Assembly: GCF_018729455.1 (NCBI RefSeq)
Contig: NZ_JAHHZF010000004.1
Span: 276,771-340,770, forward strand
DNA from: Prosthecodimorpha staleyi
Lineage (GTDB): Bacteria; Pseudomonadota; Alphaproteobacteria; Rhizobiales; Ancalomicrobiaceae
Length of the DNA: 64,000 bases
Direction of reading: 5' to 3'
The position numbers were made by a program, and so were the translations under genes. Below the pieces are notes generated by a model that worked only from the letters and a program-made list of their open reading frames with translations, did not search any database and was not told where the DNA came from. This document shows positions 36,366 through 45,411 of the stretch, piece by piece; the stretch's first letter is position 1; each line of letters begins with the position of its first letter.

Positions 36366-37685
36366 ATGATCGATTGGGCCCTGGCCGCGAGCCTGATGTT
36401 CGGCGGCGTGCTCCTCTTCCTCGGCATCGGCATGCCGGTCGCCTTCGCGTTCTTCTCCATCAACATCGTCGGCGTCGTCGTCTTCATGGGCGGCCTCGCC
36501 GGAATCGACCAGATGATCGCCAACGCGACCGACGCGGTCACCACCTTCACGCTCGCACCGGTGCCGCTCTTCGTCATCATGGGCGAACTGTTCTTCCATA
36601 CCGGCCTGGCGATGCGGGTCTTCGACGCGCTCGACAAGTGGATGGGCAACATCCGCGGCCGGCTGACCTACCTGACCATCGGCGGCGGCACGCTGTTCGC
36701 GGCGCTGTCGGGCTCCTCGCTCGCCAACACCGCCCTGCTCGGCGCCCTGATGGTGCCGGAGATGCTGAAGCGGGGCTACAAGCCCTACATTATCAACGGG
36801 CCGATCCTGTCGACCGGCGGCCTCGCCATGATCATCCCGCCCTCGTCGCTGGCGGTGCTGCTCGCCTCGCTCGCCCGGCTCGATGTCGGTGCACTGCTGA
36901 TGGCCGGCGTCATCCCGGGCGTGATCCTGGCCAGCATGTATGTCGCCATGGTGCGCATCCAGCTCGCCCTCGATCCCGACGCGGCGCCGGCCTACGACGT
37001 GCCGCGCGCCAGCTGGGCGGAGAAGATCCGGGCGCTGGTCGTCAACGTGCTGCCGATGGGCCTGGTCGTCTTCGCGGTGATCGGGCTGATCCTGCTCGGC
37101 TGGGCGACGCCGTCGGAAGCGGCCGCCTTCGGCACCGTCTCGGTCGTCGTGCTCGCGATCCTCTATCGCTGCCTGACCTGGACGGCGATCGTCCGCTCGA
37201 TGAAGGGCGCCCTGGCGGTCACCGCCATGACCTTCTTCATCCTGCTCGGCTCGACCACCTTCTCGCAGATCGTCGCCTATACGGGCGCGACCACCAGCAT
37301 CATCAAGATCGCGCTCGGCTACGACCTCAGCCCCTATATGCTGCTGCTCCTGATGCTGCTCGCCCTGCTGGTGCTCGGCATGTTCATGGACCAGCTGTCC
37401 ATGATGATGCTGACCATCCCGATCTTCTTCCCGCTGATCATCCAGCTCGGCTTCGAGCCGATCTGGTTCGGGCTCGTGATGCTGCTGGCGCTCGAACTGT
37501 CGCTCGCCACGCCGCCCTTCGGGCTTCTGCTGTTCATCATGGTCGGGGTCGGGCCACCGGGCACGCGGCTCGGCGCGGTCGCGCTGGCGGCGATGCCCTA
37601 TATCGGCTGCACGCTGCTGCTGATCCTGATCCTGACCGCCTTCCCCGACATCGCACTCTGGCTGCCCAACCATATCGCGAAGTAG
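36366..37685 (+). CDS. dctM: TRAP transporter large permease (DctM type)
   Basis: 439 residues, about 12 hydrophobic segments, no signal peptide. Key family segments: FLGIGMPVAFAFFSINIVGVV, GSSLANTALLGALMVPEMLKRGYKP, IIPPSSLAVLLASLARLDVGALLMAGVIPG, and near the end LELSLATPPFGLLLFIMVGVGPPG. With DctQ it forms the Na+/H+-driven membrane part. Same operon as dctP and dctQ. Confidence 0.93.
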   Translation: MIDWALAASLMFGGVLLFLGIGMPVAFAFFSINIVGVVVFMGGLAGIDQMIANATDAVTTFTLAPVPLFVIMGELFFHTGLAMRVFDALDKWMGNIRGRLTYLTIGGGTLFAALSGSSLANTALLGALMVPEMLKRGYKPYIINGPILSTGGLAMIIPPSSLAVLLASLARLDVGALLMAGVIPGVILASMYVAMVRIQLALDPDAAPAYDVPRASWAEKIRALVVNVLPMGLVVFAVIGLILLGWATPSEAAAFGTVSVVVLAILYRCLTWTAIVRSMKGALAVTAMTFFILLGSTTFSQIVAYTGATTSIIKIALGYDLSPYMLLLLMLLALLVLGMFMDQLSMMMLTIPIFFPLIIQLGFEPIWFGLVMLLALELSLATPPFGLLLFIMVGVGPPGTRLGAVALAAMPYIGCTLLLILILTAFPDIALWLPNHIAK

Positions 37686-37762
37686 CTGGCGTCCTCGTTC
37701 TGCGCAGGAATGCCGTCACCATCTCGAAACCCAATCGGACGCCTTGCCGGGGGGAAATCGTC

Positions 37763-38548
37763 ATGACCAAACCGATGCGCATCTGGTATCAGAGCTATGT
37801 CGACTACGAGCACGGCAAGACCTACTGGGATCGGTTGCGCCTGCATCTGAAGGACATCGTCGACGAGGGCACGACCGTCGACATCCACGGCATCACGCCG
37901 CACGACAACTACGCCCACGCGATCGTCGAACTCCGCTGTGCCCGCGAGGTGATCTGCAACGCTGTCCGGGCCGAGCGGGAGGGCTACGACGCCTTCGTGA
38001 TCGGGCATTTCCAGGATGCCGGGCTCTACGAGGCGCGCTCGGTGGTCGACATTCCGGTCGTCGCCCTCGGCGAAGCCTCGATGCTCTATGCCGCCCAGCT
38101 CGGGCAGCGCACCGGCATCGTGACCATCAACACGCGCTTCATCCCGTGGTTTCACCACCAGATCGGCAAATACGGGCTGAAGGAGCGCGTGACCGGGGTC
38201 CACGCCATGCAGTTCGAGCCCGGCCAGATCCTGCGCGCCTACGAATCCGAGGATCTGGCGCGCGAGGTCGAGGCCCTGTTCGAGGCGCAGGCCAAGCCGC
38301 TGGTGGCGTCGGGGTGCGACGTGCTCATTCCCGGCGGCGGCATCCCGATGCTGCTGTTCTCAGCGCTGAAGAACCACGCCGTCGACGGCGCACCGGTGAT
38401 CAACGGCATTCCCATCGTGGTCAAGATGGCCGAGATGGCGGTCAAGCTGCGCCGCCTGACCGGCCTCGGCGCGTCCCGGACCTCGGACTTCATCAAGCCG
38501 CCGCCGGAAATCATCGAGGAATTCATGGCCAACCCGAAGGGCCTCTGA
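37763..38548 (+). CDS. Asp/Glu/hydantoin racemase superfamily protein without catalytic cysteines
   Basis: 261 residues. Overall it follows HyuE/Asp-Glu racemase proteins (IWYQSYVDYEHG start; YDAFVIGHFQDAGLYEARSVVDIPVVALGEA; VLIPGGGIPMLLF). In racemases the first motif is xCFxDxGL and the second xGCAGM. Here His82 stands in the first Cys position and Gly191/192 in the second, so a two-cysteine racemisation is not possible. It may be a decarboxylase-like, isomerase or binding variant for a TRAP-delivered acid. SD GGGGGGAAA precedes the ATG. It ends the TRAP block, convergent with the next gene. Confidence 0.82.
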   Translation: MTKPMRIWYQSYVDYEHGKTYWDRLRLHLKDIVDEGTTVDIHGITPHDNYAHAIVELRCAREVICNAVRAEREGYDAFVIGHFQDAGLYEARSVVDIPVVALGEASMLYAAQLGQRTGIVTINTRFIPWFHHQIGKYGLKERVTGVHAMQFEPGQILRAYESEDLAREVEALFEAQAKPLVASGCDVLIPGGGIPMLLFSALKNHAVDGAPVINGIPIVVKMAEMAVKLRRLTGLGASRTSDFIKPPPEIIEEFMANPKGL

Positions 38549-38591
38549 CCGCGACCCCGGATCGCGCCGCACCGACCGAAGGCGCCCCGCG

Positions 38592-39920
38592 CTACAGGCC
38601 GCCGATCGGGCGGGCGCGGGAGCCGTCGGTGAAGCGGGCGAAGCGATAGGGGACGGGATCGACGATCGGCGGCGCGCCGGTGGCGAGTTCGGCGGCGAGC
38701 TGGCCGGCGGCGGGTCCGATGCCGAAGCCGTGGCCGGAGAAGCCGGTCGCGATGACGAGGCCCGGCAGCGCGTCGACGGGCGAGATGACCGGCACGGCAT
38801 CCGGCGTCGCATCGATGAAGCCGGCCCAGGTCTGTGCAATCCGCGCCTTGGCGAAGCCCGGGAAGGCCGCCGTCAGCCGGCCGAGGCCGCGCTGCAGGGC
38901 GGCCCGGTCGGGCTCGGGATCGAGGATGCGGACGCTTTCGAAGACGCTCTTGCGGTCGAGCGGCGCCGGCTTCCAGGTCGCCGCCTCGTCGAAGAAACGG
39001 GCGCCGAGGCGGAGCTTGTAGTTGCGGAACTCCATCAGGGCGAGCGGCGCGAAGTCGACGAGAAAACGGAAGCTGTCCGGGGTGATCTCGGCGACGCTCG
39101 AATGGCCGTCGGCGATGGTGTAGCCGCCGTCGAGCCGCTTGCGGAAGGCGAAGTCGCCCGCCCACATGGCGGTCTCGGGCAGCCCGTCGAGCGGGTCGGT
39201 GCGCAGCACCGAGGAGCGCACCTTCAACTGCGGCAGGCGGATGCCGGCGCCGCGGGCGAGCAGGCTGGTCCAGGCCCCGGCCGCGTAGATCACGGCCTTG
39301 CAGCGGATGGTGCCATGCTCGGTGACCACGGCCGAGACGCGGCCGGCGGTGGTCTCGACACCGCGCACCGCGCAGCCCTCGCGCACGATCGCGCCCTTGC
39401 GCCGGGCGGACGCCACGATCGCCGGCACCGCCTTTTGCGGCTCCGCCCGTCCGTCCGAGGCCGAATAGAGCCCGCCCGCATAGGCCCGGCCGCCGGGGAA
39501 GAGCTCGGCCATCTCGGCCTTGCCGAGAAGGCGGGTATCGAGCCCGTTCGGGCGGGCGCAGTCGTTCAGCCACTGTTCGCGGCGGGCGACCTCGGCCTCG
39601 GTCTCGCAGGAATAGCAGATGCCGGAATGGCGGAAGCCGGTCTCGCCGTTGATGCGCCGGTCCATGCCGTCCCACAGCCGGATCGCGTGGTCGACCAGCG
39701 GCACCTCGCGCGGATCGCGGCCGGTGACGCGGCACCAGCCCCAGTTCCGGCTCGATTGCTCGCCGGCCAGCACGCCCTTCTCGCACAGGACCGTCGGGAT
39801 GCCGGCCTCGGCCAGCCAGAGCGCCGCCGAGGCGCCGATGATGCCGCCGCCAACGACGACCACGTCGGTCTCGGGCGGCAGGGCGTGGTCGGTCTCGACC
39901 GCTTCGATCGTCGGTCCCAT
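38592..39920 (-). CDS. FAD-dependent amine/sarcosine oxidoreductase (DAO family)
   Basis: About 442 residues. Dinucleotide-binding VVVVGGGIIGASAALWLAEAG near the N-terminus, the segment AGEQSSRNWGWCRVTGRDPRE next to the flavin, and the C-terminal ATGFSGHGFGIGPAAGQLAAEL of the D-amino-acid oxidase/glycine oxidase/sarcosine oxidase group. It probably deaminates or demethylates a secondary amine; in this neighbourhood sarcosine from creatine is a good candidate. ATG 39920 (after GGACAGG) is preferred to the upstream frame opening at 39965. Read with the ureohydrolase and transporter genes to its right. Confidence 0.88.
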   Translation of the reverse strand: MGPTIEAVETDHALPPETDVVVVGGGIIGASAALWLAEAGIPTVLCEKGVLAGEQSSRNWGWCRVTGRDPREVPLVDHAIRLWDGMDRRINGETGFRHSGICYSCETEAEVARREQWLNDCARPNGLDTRLLGKAEMAELFPGGRAYAGGLYSASDGRAEPQKAVPAIVASARRKGAIVREGCAVRGVETTAGRVSAVVTEHGTIRCKAVIYAAGAWTSLLARGAGIRLPQLKVRSSVLRTDPLDGLPETAMWAGDFAFRKRLDGGYTIADGHSSVAEITPDSFRFLVDFAPLALMEFRNYKLRLGARFFDEAATWKPAPLDRKSVFESVRILDPEPDRAALQRGLGRLTAAFPGFAKARIAQTWAGFIDATPDAVPVISPVDALPGLVIATGFSGHGFGIGPAAGQLAAELATGAPPIVDPVPYRFARFTDGSRARPIGGL

Positions 39921-39973
39921 CCTGTCCGGTCCGTCCTGTGCTTGTGAGAGGCGCCGCGCGGTCAAAGGCCCGA

Positions 39974-40939
39974 TCAGGCCCCGGCCTTGCGCTTCGCCTC
40001 GAAGATGTAGCCGAGGAAGTTGAGCAGCACCTGGGCGGCGAGGAAACCCGTGATTCCGCTGGGGTCGTATGCGGGCGCGACCTCGACCAGGTCGATGCCG
40101 ACCACCGCGTGGCTTGCCGCCAGCGCCTGCAGGATCTCCATCACCTCATAGTAGAGGAAGCCGCCATGACTCGGCGTGCCGGTGCCGGGCGCGATCGACG
40201 GGTCGAAGCCGTCGATGTCGATGGTCACGTAGACGCGCGCGCCGGCCGGAATGGTCGCCAGCACGGCATCACGGCCGGCCTTGCGCACCTGGCGCACCGA
40301 CAGGATGGTCGACCCGCGCGACCGGGCGTCCTCGTAGCCCTCGCGGGCGGTCGAGGAGACGTTGCGGATGCCGATCTGGGTCAGGCCGGTGACATGGGCC
40401 TGCTCGGCGGCGCGGCGCATCGGGTTGCCGTGGCCCTCCGTCACGCCATGTCGCACGTCGACGAAGTCGAGATGGGCGTCGATCTGCAGGATGTGGATCG
40501 GCCCATGCTCCGAGAAGGCGCGGATGCAGGGAATGTTGATGGCATGATCCCCGCCGAGCACCACCGGCAGGGCGCCGGCGGCGAGGATCTTGCGCACCGC
40601 CAGTTCGGCATTGGCGTGGCTGCGGACCGTGTCGGTATGGACGATGTCGGCGTCGCCGGCATCGACGATGCGGACCTGGTCGAGCGGCAGGTAGGTGGCG
40701 TCGTCCTCGTGGTCGTAGGCGCCGCCATGGCCGAAGGAGAACAGCGTCGAGGCCTCGCGGATGGCGCGCGGCCCGAAGCGGGCGCCGGACCGGTACTGGG
40801 TGCCCATGTCGTAGGGAATGCCGAGCACCGCCACGTCGGCGTCGATGGCGTCCCAATCGGTGACGATCGGGCGCTTGCCGAAGGTGCAGTGACCGACGAA
40901 GGGCAGGTCGAGGCGGCCCTTTTCGTAGCCGTGGCTCAT
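39974..40939 (-). CDS. Arginase/agmatinase family guanidino hydrolase (ureohydrolase)
   Basis: 321 residues. The two-Mn2+ site is complete: His132 (LGGDHAI), Asp154/His156/Asp158 (IDAHLDF) and the pair in DIDGFDPSIAPGTGTPSHGG. The GIPYDMGTQYRSGARFGPRAIR lead is typical of agmatinase and guanidinobutyrase. The reaction is release of urea from a guanidino compound. With a creatinase gene in the same neighbourhood, 4-guanidinobutyrate, guanidinoacetate or agmatine are plausible substrates. Start ATG 40939 gives the family N-terminus; the frame opens at 40981 but overlaps the permease end. Confidence 0.9.
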   Translation of the reverse strand: MSHGYEKGRLDLPFVGHCTFGKRPIVTDWDAIDADVAVLGIPYDMGTQYRSGARFGPRAIREASTLFSFGHGGAYDHEDDATYLPLDQVRIVDAGDADIVHTDTVRSHANAELAVRKILAAGALPVVLGGDHAINIPCIRAFSEHGPIHILQIDAHLDFVDVRHGVTEGHGNPMRRAAEQAHVTGLTQIGIRNVSSTAREGYEDARSRGSTILSVRQVRKAGRDAVLATIPAGARVYVTIDIDGFDPSIAPGTGTPSHGGFLYYEVMEILQALAASHAVVGIDLVEVAPAYDPSGITGFLAAQVLLNFLGYIFEAKRKAGA

Positions 40940-40964
40940 GGGATGGGGCTCCGGAATGGGGGGA

Positions 40965-41789
40965 TCAGCGGCCGCGGGCAAGGCGCTCCGAGCGGCGGCG
41001 CAGCAGTTCGAGCGTCGTCATCAGGAGGGCGGCGAAGACGATCAGGAAGGTGGCGGCGGCGGTGATGGTCGGCGAGATCTGCTCGCGGATGCCGGAGAAC
41101 ATCTGCCGCGGCAGCGTCCTCTGCTCGGGGCTCGCCAGGAACAGCGCGACGACGACCTCGTCCCAGGAGGTGACGAAGGCGAACAGCGCGCCGGAGACCA
41201 CGCCGGGCGCGATGATCGGCAGGGTCACGATCCGGAACACCGTCCAGGGCGCGGCGCCGAGGCTGGCGGCGGCGCGGGTCAGCGAGCGGTCGAAGCCGGT
41301 CAGCGTCGCCGTGACGGTGATCACCACGAAGGGCGTCGACAGCGCCGTATGGGCCAGGATCAGGCCGAGATAGCTGTTGTTGAGGCCGACCAGCGCATAG
41401 GCGAAATACATCGCCACGGCGGTGATGACCACCGGCACGACCATCGGGGAGATCAGGATCGACATGATCAGCCCGCGATAGGGCAGGTTGCCGCGCGACA
41501 AGCCGAGGGCGGCGAGCGTGCCGAGGGTGGTCGCCAGCAGCGTCGAGGCGAAGCCGACGATGGCGCTGTTCTTGATCGCCACCACCCAGCGCTCGTTGCC
41601 GAAGAAGTCCTCGTACCAGCGCAACGAGAGCCCCGGCAGCGGATAGGTGAACCACGGCTCGCTCGAGAAGGAGAGCGGCACGATGACCAGGATCGGCGTC
41701 ACCAGGAAGATGAAGACGAGGACGCAGAAGCCGAGATAGGCGGCGTGGGTCAGGCGCTCGCCGCGCGAGGCATAGGACGGAAGAGCCAT
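40965..41789 (-). CDS. ABC transporter permease, PotC type (guanidino/amine cluster)
   Basis: 274 residues, six predicted helices. First helix AAYLGFCVLVFIFLVTPILVIVPLSFSSEPWF; EAA coupling loop LTRAAASLGAAPWTVFRIVTLPIIAPGV, and FAFVTSWDEVVVALFLASPEQRTLPRQMF. It lies four bases behind the PotB-type gene and leads into the ureohydrolase gene, so uptake and hydrolysis share one transcript. Confidence 0.92.
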   Translation of the reverse strand: MALPSYASRGERLTHAAYLGFCVLVFIFLVTPILVIVPLSFSSEPWFTYPLPGLSLRWYEDFFGNERWVVAIKNSAIVGFASTLLATTLGTLAALGLSRGNLPYRGLIMSILISPMVVPVVITAVAMYFAYALVGLNNSYLGLILAHTALSTPFVVITVTATLTGFDRSLTRAAASLGAAPWTVFRIVTLPIIAPGVVSGALFAFVTSWDEVVVALFLASPEQRTLPRQMFSGIREQISPTITAAATFLIVFAALLMTTLELLRRRSERLARGR

Positions 41790-41793
41790 GTCG

Positions 41794-43056
41794 CTACCCG
41801 AGCTTGACCTTGTCGATGCCGACGAGGCGGTTGAAGATCGCGTAGAACACCATGGTCACCGCCAGGAGCACGGCGCCGAGTGCCGAGGCCTGGCCCCAGT
41901 TCAGCTCGCGGTTGGTGTAGAGCGCGACGAAATAGCTGATCATCTGGTCGAGCGGACCGCCGACCAGGGCCGGGGTGATGTAATAGCCGAGCGACAGGAT
42001 GAAGGTGAGCAGGCAGCCGGCGCCGACCCCGGGCAGCGTCTGCGGCATGTAAACCCGCGTGAAGGCATAGACCGGGCCGGCACCGAGAGAGCGCGCAGCG
42101 CGCATATGGGCCGGCGAGATGCCCTTCATCACGCTGTAGATCGGCAGCACCGTGAACGGCAGCTGGATGTGGGTCATCGCCAGGACGGTGCCGAAGCGAT
42201 TGTAGATCAGCTGGATGCGCTCATCGAGCAGCCCGAGCCAGACCATCACGTCGTTGAGCACGCCGTTGGTCTGCAGGAGCACCACCCAGGCGGTGGTGCG
42301 CACCAGGATCGAGGTGGTGAAGGGCAGCAGCACCAGGAGCATCAGGAGATTGGCGTGGCGCGGCGGCAGGCTCGCCAGCAGATGGGCGATCGGATAGCCG
42401 AGCACCAGCGTCGAGACCGTCACCAGGAGGCTGATCCAGAGCGTGCGGAACAGCACGTCGAGGAAGATCGCCTGGTCTGGCACCTGGCGGGTCAGGGCGC
42501 CGGTCTGGTCGAGGCGCAGGTCGACGGCGGAGAGCAGGTAGAACGCCGTCATCGGCTGGCCGATCCGCTTCAGCGCCGACCAGAAGACCGGGTCAGTCCA
42601 TTGCGGGTCGCTCTTCTCGAAGATCGGCTTCCAGGGACCGCCGGCCGGGGCGCGTTCCAGTTCGCGGCCGACCTTGAGGAATTTCGAGCGGGCGCCCGGG
42701 ATCTCGTAGTTGACGCGCTTGCCGACGAGGCCGGTGGTGCGCGCCTTCTGGGCTGCGATCAGGTCGGCGGCGAGCGCGGCGAAGACGGGTTCTTCGGGAA
42801 CGCCGCCCTGGGTCCAGCCCTTCATGGCGGCGACGGTCGCCGGCAGGGTCTCGGCCACCTCGGGATTGTCGATCGCCCGGTAGAGCATGAAGCCGAGAGG
42901 GATGCAGAAGCTGGCGACGATGAACAGGAGCAGCGGCGTGACCAGCGCGAGGGAGACCAGCCGGCTGCGGCGTTCCGCCCGGGCGAGGCTCGCCTTCAGC
43001 GAAAGGCCGTCCGGTCCGGTGCCGGCGGCAAGGGCAGGGGCGGTCGTTGAGCTCAT
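41794..43056 (-). CDS. ABC transporter permease, PotB type with large periplasmic insertion
   Basis: 420 residues, about 120 more than usual for PotB. After the first helix (VSLALVTPLLLFIVASFCIPLGFMLY) comes a hydrophilic insertion of roughly residues 60-175 (PEVAETLPATVAAMKGWTQGG onward, with GRELERAPAGGPWKPIFEK) before the core domain. The coupling motif AHMRAARSLGAGPVYAFTRVYMPQTLPGV is intact. The insertion is probably periplasmic, and some PotB-class permeases carry such loops. Start ATG 43056. Confidence 0.9.
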   Translation of the reverse strand: MSSTTAPALAAGTGPDGLSLKASLARAERRSRLVSLALVTPLLLFIVASFCIPLGFMLYRAIDNPEVAETLPATVAAMKGWTQGGVPEEPVFAALAADLIAAQKARTTGLVGKRVNYEIPGARSKFLKVGRELERAPAGGPWKPIFEKSDPQWTDPVFWSALKRIGQPMTAFYLLSAVDLRLDQTGALTRQVPDQAIFLDVLFRTLWISLLVTVSTLVLGYPIAHLLASLPPRHANLLMLLVLLPFTTSILVRTTAWVVLLQTNGVLNDVMVWLGLLDERIQLIYNRFGTVLAMTHIQLPFTVLPIYSVMKGISPAHMRAARSLGAGPVYAFTRVYMPQTLPGVGAGCLLTFILSLGYYITPALVGGPLDQMISYFVALYTNRELNWGQASALGAVLLAVTMVFYAIFNRLVGIDKVKLG

Positions 43057-43101
43057 TCCGGTCCTCGGTCGCCCGGCAGGGCGGGATGCGGATGGGGAGG
43101 C

Positions 43102-43135
43102 CGGCCCGGGCCGCGCCGATGGGCGGTCCGGGCCG
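43102..43135. terminator. Stem-loop after PotD-like gene (minus strand)
   Basis: Exact arms cggcccgg (43102-43109) and ccgggccg (43128-43135) with an 18-base loop that can pair internally (ccgc/gcgg). Sits in the 110-base gap between the binding-protein gene and the PotB-type permease on the minus strand. Weaker than the other examples. Confidence 0.35.
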
Positions 43136-43166
43136 AAGGATCCGTCAGATCGAAGCCGTCATCCGA

Positions 43167-44213
43167 TCACTGGGCGAGCCAGGTGTTGAAGCGCTTGCGC
43201 AGTTCCTCGCCGTTGTCGCCCCAGAAGACCGGGTCGTTGGCGAGAGCGGTCTTGGCGTTTTCCGGCGCGGTCGGCAGATCCTTCAGGATGTCCGGCGCGA
43301 TATGCGGCGTCGCGGCGGCGAGAGCCGGGCCGTAGGAGATGTACTTGGTCTGCTCGGCCTGCTGCTCGGGCGAGGAGGCGAACTGCAGGAACGCATAGGT
43401 CGCGTCGAGACTCTTCACGCCCTTCGGGATCGCCCACAGGTCCCAGTCCTGCAACTGGCCGTCCCAGACGATCTTGAAGTTGCGCTTGTCGGTCTTGTTG
43501 GCGCCGAAGATGCGGCCGTTCCAGGCGGTCGCCATCACCACCTCGCCGGAGGCGAGCAGCTGCGGCGGCTGCGCGCCGGCCTCCCACCAGACGACGTCCT
43601 TCTTGATGGTGTCGAGCTTCTTGAAGGCGCGATCGACGCCTTCCTTGGTCTTCAGCACCTCGTAGACCTTGTCGACCGGAACGCCGTCGGCCATCAGGGC
43701 GAATTCGAGATTGCCGAACGGGGTCTTCTGCAGGGCGCGCTTGCCCGGCCACTTCTTGGTGTCGAACAGGTCGCCGATGGTCTTCGGGCCGTCCTTGATC
43801 TTGTCAGCGTCATAGGCATAGATCGTCGAATAGATGATCGTCGGCACGGCGCATTCGAAGGTCGAGCCCTTCACGAACTTGTCCTTGCCGCCGAACTTGG
43901 AATAGTCGATCTGCAGCAGGATGCCTTCGTCGCAGCCCTGCTGCGCCGTGGCGGCATCGACGTCGATGGCGTCCCAGGTGGTCTTGCCGGATTCGACCAT
44001 GGCGCGGATCTTGGAGATCTCGCCGTTATACTCTTCCTGAGTGATCTTGATCTTGGTCTTCGCCGTATAGGGCTTGAAGTAGGCCTCGTCCTGGCTCTTC
44101 TGGTAGGCTCCGCCCCAGGAGGTGATGGTCAGATCCTGGGCGAATGCCGAACCCGCGCCGAGGGTCAGCGCGGCCAGCGCCAGGGCGGCCGTACGGATGG
44201 TCGTCTTGGACAT
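43167..44213 (-). CDS. ABC transporter substrate-binding protein, PotD/creatine-cluster
   Basis: 348 residues with a signal peptide ending GSAFAQ. LTITSWGGAYQKSQDEAYFKPYTAKTKIKI is the SBP_bac type-2 start; DAIDVDAATAQQGCDEGIL, VKGSTFECAVPTIIYSTIYAYD, LPWPGKRALQ-like KKWPGKRALQKTP and DLWAIPKGVKSLDATYAFLQFA follow. This class binds polyamines, opines, guanidines or betaines. Two Cys (near residues 95 and 120) could form a disulfide. It is separated from the ATPase by a stem-loop. Confidence 0.92.
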   Translation of the reverse strand: MSKTTIRTAALALAALTLGAGSAFAQDLTITSWGGAYQKSQDEAYFKPYTAKTKIKITQEEYNGEISKIRAMVESGKTTWDAIDVDAATAQQGCDEGILLQIDYSKFGGKDKFVKGSTFECAVPTIIYSTIYAYDADKIKDGPKTIGDLFDTKKWPGKRALQKTPFGNLEFALMADGVPVDKVYEVLKTKEGVDRAFKKLDTIKKDVVWWEAGAQPPQLLASGEVVMATAWNGRIFGANKTDKRNFKIVWDGQLQDWDLWAIPKGVKSLDATYAFLQFASSPEQQAEQTKYISYGPALAAATPHIAPDILKDLPTAPENAKTALANDPVFWGDNGEELRKRFNTWLAQ

Positions 44214-44289
44214 GAATTCAGTTCCCCTTTGAAGGCCCCGAAGGGCGCGCGCTGCATTTCGAGCCGGTTGAGGCCGGCATTCCCCGGAG

Positions 44290-44313
44290 CGGCACGGGCC
44301 CGCGCCCGTGCCG
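44290..44313. terminator. Stem-loop between PotA-type and PotD-type genes (minus strand)
   Basis: Exact 10-bp arms cggcacgggc (44290-44299) and gcccgtgccg (44304-44313) around CCGC, starting four bases behind the stop of the ATPase gene. No T-run. Could end part of the ATPase transcripts, or protect the 5' side of the binding-protein message. Confidence 0.5.
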
Positions 44314-44316
44314 GAT

Positions 44317-45411
44317 TCAACCGACGGCGTCGAGCGCCCGGCAATCGTCCGAGCGCCAGCCGATGCGGACCGGCGCGCCGACGGCGAGCGACGGCCGATC
44401 GTCGGAATTGTGCACCTTGACGACGAAGTCGCGGACGCCGCCGAAGGCGACGCGCACCCGCAGATGGTCGCCGTGGAAGATCAGTTCCTCGACAGTCGCG
44501 TCGAAGATGTTCGACACCGAGCCGGGCGCCGGCTCGATGCGGACCCGCTCCGGACGGATCGACAGCGTCGAGCGGGCGCCGGCGACCGCCTGTTCGACCG
44601 CGGTCGCCAGGATCGCGGTGCCGTCCTCGAGCCGGACGCGGCATTGGCCGCCGTCGCGCTCATCGACCGTGCCGGTCATGCGGTTGTTCTCGCCGATGAA
44701 CTGGGCCACGAAGGAGTTGGACGGGCGCTCGTAGATCTCGTCCGGCGGCGCGACCTGCTGGATCGCGCCCTCGTTGAAGACGGCGACCCGGTCCGACATG
44801 GTCAGCGCCTCGGATTGGTCGTGGGTCACGTAGACCACGGTGACGCCGAGCCGCTCGTGGATGTGGCGGATCTCCATCTGCATGTGCTCGCGCAGCTGCT
44901 TGTCGAGCGCGCCGAGCGGCTCGTCCATCAGGACCAGCTTGGGTTCGAAGACGAGGGCACGGGCGAGCGCCACGCGCTGCTGCTGGCCACCGGACAGCTG
45001 GCCGGGGCGCCGCGCCGTGAACGAGGTCAGATGCACCATGTCGAGGGCGCGCTTGACCCGCTCGAAGATGGCCGGCCCGGCCACGTTGCGCACCCGGAGC
45101 GGGAAAGCGACATTCTCGGCGACGGTCATGTGCGGAAACAGGGCATAGTTCTGGAACACCATGCCGATGTCGCGCTTCTCCGGCGGCACCCGGTTGAGCG
45201 GCCGGCCGTCCAGCGTGATGGTGCCGTGGGTCGGCGCCTCGAAGCCGGCCAGCATCATCAGGGATGTCGTCTTGCCCGAACCGGACGGCCCGAGCAGCGT
45301 CAGGAACTCGCCGCGGGCGATCTCCAGGTTGAGATTCTTCACGACCAGCGTTTCGCCGTCGTATGTCTTCTGGACGCCGGAGAATTCGACAAAGGGATCC
45401 GCCCTGCTCAC
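44317..45411 (-). CDS. ABC transporter ATPase, PotA type (guanidino/amine cluster)
   Basis: 364 residues from the preferred GTG at 45411. Walker [33 protein letters not shown], signature [16 protein letters not shown], Walker [18 protein letters not shown] and H-loop [10 protein letters not shown]; the C-terminal TOBE domain includes [12 protein letters not shown]. The frame is open to 45615, but the extra 68 residues resemble no ATPase N-terminus and the sequence there is probably leader. The first gene of the importer operon read leftward. Confidence 0.9.
   Translation of the reverse strand: MSRADPFVEFSGVQKTYDGETLVVKNLNLEIARGEFLTLLGPSGSGKTTSLMMLAGFEAPTHGTITLDGRPLNRVPPEKRDIGMVFQNYALFPHMTVAENVAFPLRVRNVAGPAIFERVKRALDMVHLTSFTARRPGQLSGGQQQRVALARALVFEPKLVLMDEPLGALDKQLREHMQMEIRHIHERLGVTVVYVTHDQSEALTMSDRVAVFNEGAIQQVAPPDEIYERPSNSFVAQFIGENNRMTGTVDERDGGQCRVRLEDGTAILATAVEQAVAGARSTLSIRPERVRIEPAPGSVSNIFDATVEELIFHGDHLRVRVAFGGVRDFVVKVHNSDDRPSLAVGAPVRIGWRSDDCRALDAVG

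Noticed and set aside
35711..37762. Long upstream extension of the HyuE-like gene across dctQ and dctM
   Set aside because: The HyuE-like protein starts with a family N-terminus at ATG 37763 after a good SD; the upstream frame runs through the TRAP genes and encodes Arg-rich shadow sequence.
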